64,000 nt of DNA from CAZJVD01 sp964549505. GTDB taxonomy: Bacteria; Bdellovibrionota; UBA1018; CAZJVD01. The DNA is taken from positions 1 through 64,000 of the forward strand of contig CAZJVD010000008.1 of NCBI GenBank assembly GCA_964549505.1, given 5' to 3'. Positions 60,409 to 64,000 of the stretch are shown here, piece by piece. Within the stretch, counting starts at the first letter, position 1, and the number at the start of each line of letters is the position of its first letter. Below the pieces are notes generated by a model. It was not told the origin of the DNA, did not search any database, and was given only the letters and a program-made list of their open reading frames with translations. Made by a program: the position numbers and the translations under genes.

Positions 60409-60714
60409 ATGGAATCATTGAGACAAGGAATGTTTGCTACGGGGGCGTTTCTCTTAGCTTTTCTCTTTCTTTTCATCCTACGCGATGGACACGCAGCCCC
60501 TGCTCCAGCAAAAACTCAGGATGTCGTGATCTCACCCGCTTCAAAGTCGGCTCGCCTCTGGTTGGCCGAAGCGGTTCACAGCGAAGAGCTGCGCGCGATT
60601 CGGAACGAGTTCAAGGTCACCGTCGCAACCTTACGCGCCGAAATTCCGGGCTTGATCGCTGTCGCCAAAGAATGGAGCCGATTGCAGCCCGCACAGCAGA
60701 CGACAAACGACTGA
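60409..60714 (+). CDS. Small exported protein
   Basis: About 101 residues: an N-terminal hydrophobic segment (MFATGAFLLAFLFLFILRDG, about 8-27), which may be a signal peptide or anchor (cleavage after HAA), and a helical C-terminal part. AAAAGG ribosome binding site. The 60310 in-frame ATG is less likely. Unknown family. Confidence 0.55.
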   Translation: MESLRQGMFATGAFLLAFLFLFILRDGHAAPAPAKTQDVVISPASKSARLWLAEAVHSEELRAIRNEFKVTVATLRAEIPGLIAVAKEWSRLQPAQQTTND

Positions 60715-60730
60715 CGCGCGCACCCGCTAT

Positions 60731-60763
60731 AAACGCTTAGGCCAGGGCGCACCCTAAGCGTTT
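60731..60763 (+). terminator. Perfect 11-bp hairpin
   Basis: AAACGCTTAGG and CCTAAGCGTTT form a perfect stem with an 11-nt loop, 16 bp after the preceding stop. No T-run, so a terminator role is probable but not certain. Confidence 0.5.
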
Positions 60764-60790
60764 AGGCAAAATCGGCCGACAAGCGCGTAG

Positions 60791-61726
60791 GTGGAACGAC
60801 TCGCGCGCTTCTCTCTTGCGGTAGGCCTGTTTAGCTTAGTTTTCTCGTCGGACCTGCACGCGCAAGACAGCTCCGACGTCCGACTTGCACGCATCACCGC
60901 TCGTCTCGCCGAATCTCGAACAGGGCGCAGCCTGCTTGAGCGAGCTCGGAAACTTTGGGGCGAAGACTTTTTAGAACGCGGTCTAGTTCAGTTTGGACGC
61001 GTCTCGCGAACCGACGCCATCCTGTCACGACAGTTCGACGGCGAAACTGGCCAAGAAATGCGTAAGCGTGAAACCACGGTCGTTCTCAAGGATCGCCAGA
61101 GCGATATCCACCTACTTCTCGACCTCAGTCACGAACTCACGCACGCACTCAGCGATCCGACCTGGGATCCTTACGATGCGCAGCTCACACTCTCGGGTTA
61201 CGTCGTTTCGATTATCGAACAATCGGGCGGTGAAATCGACGCCCTCAAAAACGAGTGCCAAGTCGCACTTGAACTCTCCCTTAAAGACATCTTTCAGCGC
61301 AGCCTCTTTGACGACCGCTGCAGTCGCTACATGAATCCGTTTACAGGCCGATGGGATGACCGTCTTCTCAAGCAAGACTTTTATCGAATGGGTCGCCATC
61401 TCAATACGATGGAAAGAGAGTTTCCAACGGCGCCCACACTATTTCCTGCACTCTCCTCAGAAGCGGCGGAGTTTATCTCATCCACAGGCGGAGTCCCCTA
61501 CCCGCTTGCTCTTGCTCGGGAGTATGTTGTAATCTCCCAGCGCGCCTGCACCAACACGCGTGAACGCTTGAAAGATCTTTCAACGGACCTATCAGCAGAT
61601 CTATCCAGTGAACCGGTGCAAGCGGCTCTTCAAGCCAGCGTCCAAGCCAAGAAAGTAATGCGAAACTCGATTCAAGAGTTTTTGAACAAACGGTGCGTCT
61701 ATGGATTTTCTCAATCAGTTCGTTAA
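60791..61726 (+). CDS. Secreted protein, possibly zincin-like
   Basis: The 311-residue protein starts with GTG and has a signal peptide (about 1-24, ending LHA). The stretch HLLLDLSHELTHALSDPTWD (about residues 105-124) contains H-E-x-x-H (HELTH), the zinc-binding motif of metallopeptidases. This makes a periplasmic zincin plausible, although other domains are not recognised. It overlaps marC by 26 bp. Confidence 0.65.
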   Translation: MERLARFSLAVGLFSLVFSSDLHAQDSSDVRLARITARLAESRTGRSLLERARKLWGEDFLERGLVQFGRVSRTDAILSRQFDGETGQEMRKRETTVVLKDRQSDIHLLLDLSHELTHALSDPTWDPYDAQLTLSGYVVSIIEQSGGEIDALKNECQVALELSLKDIFQRSLFDDRCSRYMNPFTGRWDDRLLKQDFYRMGRHLNTMEREFPTAPTLFPALSSEAAEFISSTGGVPYPLALAREYVVISQRACTNTRERLKDLSTDLSADLSSEPVQAALQASVQAKKVMRNSIQEFLNKRCVYGFSQSVR

Positions 61727-62306
61727 CGCATTCATTCCCCTCTTTGTCGCGATGGACGTCGTGGCTGTTTTGCCTCTGTTCATAGCGATCACCAAAGGAC
61801 TACCAGAGAATAAGCGCCGCATTGTGATTGCAGATGCACTCATGGGTGCGTTTGCGCTCTCGATGCTCTTTCTGGCGACGGGACAGCTGATCTTTCGTTT
61901 CGTAGGTATCACTCCCGATGACTTTCGCATCGGCGGCGGAATTGTTTTACTCATTCTCGCCGTGTCCGATCTGCTGTTCTCGGAGATTCTGCAGGCAGCC
62001 CGTAGCAAGAGCGGAACGGGCAATCTCGGCGTGGTTCCCATCGGAATTCCTCTGATCGTAGGTCCGGCCGCGCTCACAAGTATCCTGATCAGCGTAACAA
62101 CCTACGGCTACATCATCACACTCGTAGCACTCCTCGCGAACCTAGCCATTGTTTGGCTCGTGTTCTGGAACTCGCGTCTTGTTTTCCGGGTTATTGGCGA
62201 AGACGGCGCGCGTGCCTTTGGCAAAGTCGCCTCACTCTTTCTTGCTGGTATCGCCGTCATGATGATCCGCGTAGGGATCACACACTTTATTTTCAATCAC
62301 AAGTAA
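61701..62306 (+). CDS. MarC-family integral membrane protein
   Basis: This 201-residue protein has six hydrophobic segments spread over its length and the MarC pattern (FVAMDVVAVLPLFIAITKGL, GGGIVLLILAVSDLLF, VPIGIPLIVGPAALTSILIS). Function in the family is unresolved (transport-like; not linked to the mar antibiotic resistance). It overlaps the zincin-like gene by 26 bp and is 14 bp from the next gene. Confidence 0.88.
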   Translation: MDFLNQFVNAFIPLFVAMDVVAVLPLFIAITKGLPENKRRIVIADALMGAFALSMLFLATGQLIFRFVGITPDDFRIGGGIVLLILAVSDLLFSEILQAARSKSGTGNLGVVPIGIPLIVGPAALTSILISVTTYGYIITLVALLANLAIVWLVFWNSRLVFRVIGEDGARAFGKVASLFLAGIAVMMIRVGITHFIFNHK

Positions 62307-62320
62307 GCTAGGGTTCCTGC

Positions 62321-62668
62321 ATGAACACGCCTAAAAAGCTTCTTCTTGTTTTCGGTTTCATTTCTAGTTTTATAGTCGTTCAGATGACCGCGCTTTCCAC
62401 AGCGCCGCGCAGCTGGGCCGGCCAAGCCGAAAAGAACCCGTCGATCCAGTTCCAGGTCAAGGGCATGCACTGCGCTTCGTGTATTCGCTCGATCGAAAAG
62501 ACCTTCTTGAGCCGTCCTGAGGTTGAGCAAGCCAAGGCCGATCTCAAAACCGGTAACGTCATCGTCACCCTAAAAGCCGGTCAATCGCTCACTCAAGAAG
62601 CGGCGGCTGAGACTCTTAAGAAGGCCGACCCGGAGTTCACGCTTTCGGGCTTTAAAGCAGCCCTTTAG
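62321..62668 (+). CDS. Secreted heavy-metal-associated (HMA) domain protein
   Basis: This 115-residue protein has a signal-like segment (about 6-25) followed by a HMA domain with VKGMHCASCIRSIEKTFL, the GMxCxxC copper/mercury site. It resembles periplasmic MerP or copper chaperones. It may bind Cu(I) or Hg(II) in the periplasm. Adjacent to marC with a 14-bp gap. Confidence 0.85.
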   Translation: MNTPKKLLLVFGFISSFIVVQMTALSTAPRSWAGQAEKNPSIQFQVKGMHCASCIRSIEKTFLSRPEVEQAKADLKTGNVIVTLKAGQSLTQEAAAETLKKADPEFTLSGFKAAL

Positions 62669-62708
62669 AAGCTTATATAAAGCTCTCCAGCTACCGATAC
62701 GAAGGGAG

Positions 62709-63770
62709 ATGGGAGCTGCGCCAAAACTACAACCGACACCCGAAACGGTTCTCGAATCTGTTTTCACGGGTGATTTGAAACGCTTTCAGTACCGCAACGT
62801 GGGACACAGCGAGGCACACGTGTTCGTCGCGATCCCGACGACCCTTTTCACCCAGGGTATCGATCTCAAGATGGCCCCCCCACCCGCGCTCGATTATTTT
62901 ACAGAAAAAGATGGTCGACCTATTCAGATATCGCGCTCGACCGAATCTCCGTCTGCACTTGTCCTCAGCAACTTTCCGTACGTACTCATTCGCGAGGGTG
63001 ACTTCGGACATCTTCAAAGCTACGCCGAAAACCAATTGATCAGTCCCAAGAACCCGACGACCATCCCAGTAGAACGCCGCATGAACGTTCTCCGACGTGT
63101 GGCGCTCAGCACGGTCGACGAGACGTTTCAGAAGCCGACGTCCGAGAACCTCAAAAAAAGCCAGAAGGTCGTGGGCTCGCTCGTTCATCTCATGATGCGC
63201 GAACCTCGCAGCTTCCTTGTTCTTTCGCGACTCTCGAGTCACGACCCATACACGCTCCAACATTGCGTGGGCACGGCAGTCAACGCGATCATTCTGAGTC
63301 GAAAGTCTGGAATCACCGACAACGGCATCCTTCTCGATGCCGGGATGGCGGGTCTTCTACACGATATTGGCAACACAAAGGTCGATCCAAAGATCTTAAA
63401 CAAACCAGGCCCCCTCGATGAAACCGAATGGGATGCCGTGCAGGAGCACTCGGCCATAGGGTTCAATCTCTTGCGCGATTTGGCGGAGCTTGGTGACCGC
63501 GTGAAACTGGCTGTTTTAGAGCACCACGAGGACATGCGCCGCACGGGTTATCCGAATAAACTGGACTGGAATGAAATCGGTGCTGTTTCGAAGATCGTGG
63601 GCATCTGCGATATCTACAATGCGCTCACGACCGATCGGAGTTACGCGCGCGCGCGAACACCTTACGAGGCTCTTCAGCTGATGCAAGGGCAACTCAAACA
63701 CAAGTTCGACGTAGAACTCTTCAAGAATCTTGTATTGATTTACGGCGGAAAAATCGAAGATTTACTGTAG
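62709..63770 (+). CDS. Degenerate HD-GYP protein
   Basis: The 353-residue protein has an N-terminal unrecognised domain (about 1-150) and an HD domain at about 165-350 with LLHDIGNTKVDPKIL. The usual HHExxDGxGYP reads EHHEDMRRTGYPNKLDW: the DG pair is lost, though HHE and GYP remain. It therefore may bind but not cleave c-di-GMP, or have altered specificity. Similar degenerate HD-GYP proteins are common in predatory deltaproteobacteria. It lies 40 bp from the HMA gene. Confidence 0.75.
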   Translation: MGAAPKLQPTPETVLESVFTGDLKRFQYRNVGHSEAHVFVAIPTTLFTQGIDLKMAPPPALDYFTEKDGRPIQISRSTESPSALVLSNFPYVLIREGDFGHLQSYAENQLISPKNPTTIPVERRMNVLRRVALSTVDETFQKPTSENLKKSQKVVGSLVHLMMREPRSFLVLSRLSSHDPYTLQHCVGTAVNAIILSRKSGITDNGILLDAGMAGLLHDIGNTKVDPKILNKPGPLDETEWDAVQEHSAIGFNLLRDLAELGDRVKLAVLEHHEDMRRTGYPNKLDWNEIGAVSKIVGICDIYNALTTDRSYARARTPYEALQLMQGQLKHKFDVELFKNLVLIYGGKIEDLL

Positions 63771-64000
63771 TTATTGAACGGCGCCGATACTGTACGGCGG
63801 TTCCGTCGGATTGGTCGCCGAAATCGCCCAGGCCTCAAACTCAGCAGCGTATTCTTCCGGCACGATCGCAACCGTGTTGAACGACTGCGACGACGAATCA
63901 ATCGCAATCTGCACAAAGGAACCTTCATCGCTAACGGTCATTGCCTGGCAGAGCACCGAACATGCGCTGTTACTGCCGGGCGCTAGGAAACTCACTTGGT
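63771..64000 (-). CDS. C-terminal part of an unknown protein, cut by the window edge
   Basis: The frame ends with a stop at 63771 and stays open to the window end, so only about the last 76 residues are visible; a GTG at 63995 could also start it. The fragment has two close Cys (SACSVLCQAM) and no recognisable domain. Convergent with the HD-GYP gene, 0 bp apart. Confidence 0.4.
   Translation of the reverse strand, partial: QVSFLAPGSNSACSVLCQAMTVSDEGSFVQIAIDSSSQSFNTVAIVPEEYAAEFEAWAISATNPTEPPYSIGAVQ

Overview
The window looks like chromosomal DNA from a free-living or predatory Gram-negative bacterium. It carries lptD, accD, surE, ExbB/ExbD, lipoprotein signal sequences, many small secreted proteins of unknown family and two HD-GYP-type proteins. 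The mix of numerous secreted orphans, PilZ/HD-GYP signalling and RCC1-repeat lipoproteins resembles the Bdellovibrionota (Bdellovibrio/Oligoflexia-like), but no rRNA or single marker settles this, so it is an inference. Base composition changes visibly: the first ~29 kb is AT-richer and patchy (accessory DNA), and from ~29.2 kb on the sequence is more GC-rich and densely coded (core-like).

Region 1 (1-14.4 kb) is a defence and mobility patchwork. It holds unknown genes (4-2309), an IS5-type DNA-binding remnant with operator repeats and MORN-repeat proteins (2.5-4.8 kb), and a small serine recombinase (5.1 kb). Next comes a restriction-modification block: a 121-aa helper, a MutL/MORC-like GHKL ATPase fused to a PD-(D/E)XK nuclease, a C5-cytosine methyltransferase, an XRE regulator and a SacI-like endonuclease, followed by a membrane protein. 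The region ends with a compact three-gene operon: a short reverse transcriptase, a 464-aa-frame orphan partner and a 50-aa protein, preceded by a strongly structured non-coding block. An 18-bp dyad sequence (TTTGCAGACGTTTGCAAA) occurs three times in direct orientation at module boundaries.

Region 2 (14.1-25 kb) contains recombined attachment-like junctions sharing a GGCTCCACCA core, a three-gene DUF4160/BrnA-like toxin-antitoxin operon with a clear sigma70 promoter and operator, a lipoprotein, a heavy-metal RND efflux operon with an unusually short adaptor, an ankyrin lipoprotein, an XRE toxin-antitoxin pair and a CopG-antitoxin remnant. Region 3 (25-37 kb) holds secreted orphans, an ArsR/AHSA1 operon with promoter and operator visible, and a three-gene secreted operon centred on a 1122-aa glycine-rich protein.

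Region 4 (37-64 kb) is core-like. It has an envelope cluster (lptD-surE-M23 peptidase-lipase), accD, HD-GYP, rsmI and a STAS protein. A 190-nt giant hairpin sits beside a REP-associated (RAYT/Y1) transposase. Then come an exbB-exbD-yraN operon, PilZ, a HAD phosphatase, an RCC1 lipoprotein, an HU-like protein, fumarylacetoacetate hydrolase with maleylacetoacetate isomerase (tyrosine catabolism), a divergent pair of DUF1338 enzyme and D-2-hydroxyglutarate dehydrogenase (lysine/2-oxoadipate catabolism), MarC, a secreted HMA protein and a degenerate HD-GYP protein. No rRNA, complete tRNA or CRISPR array was recognised.
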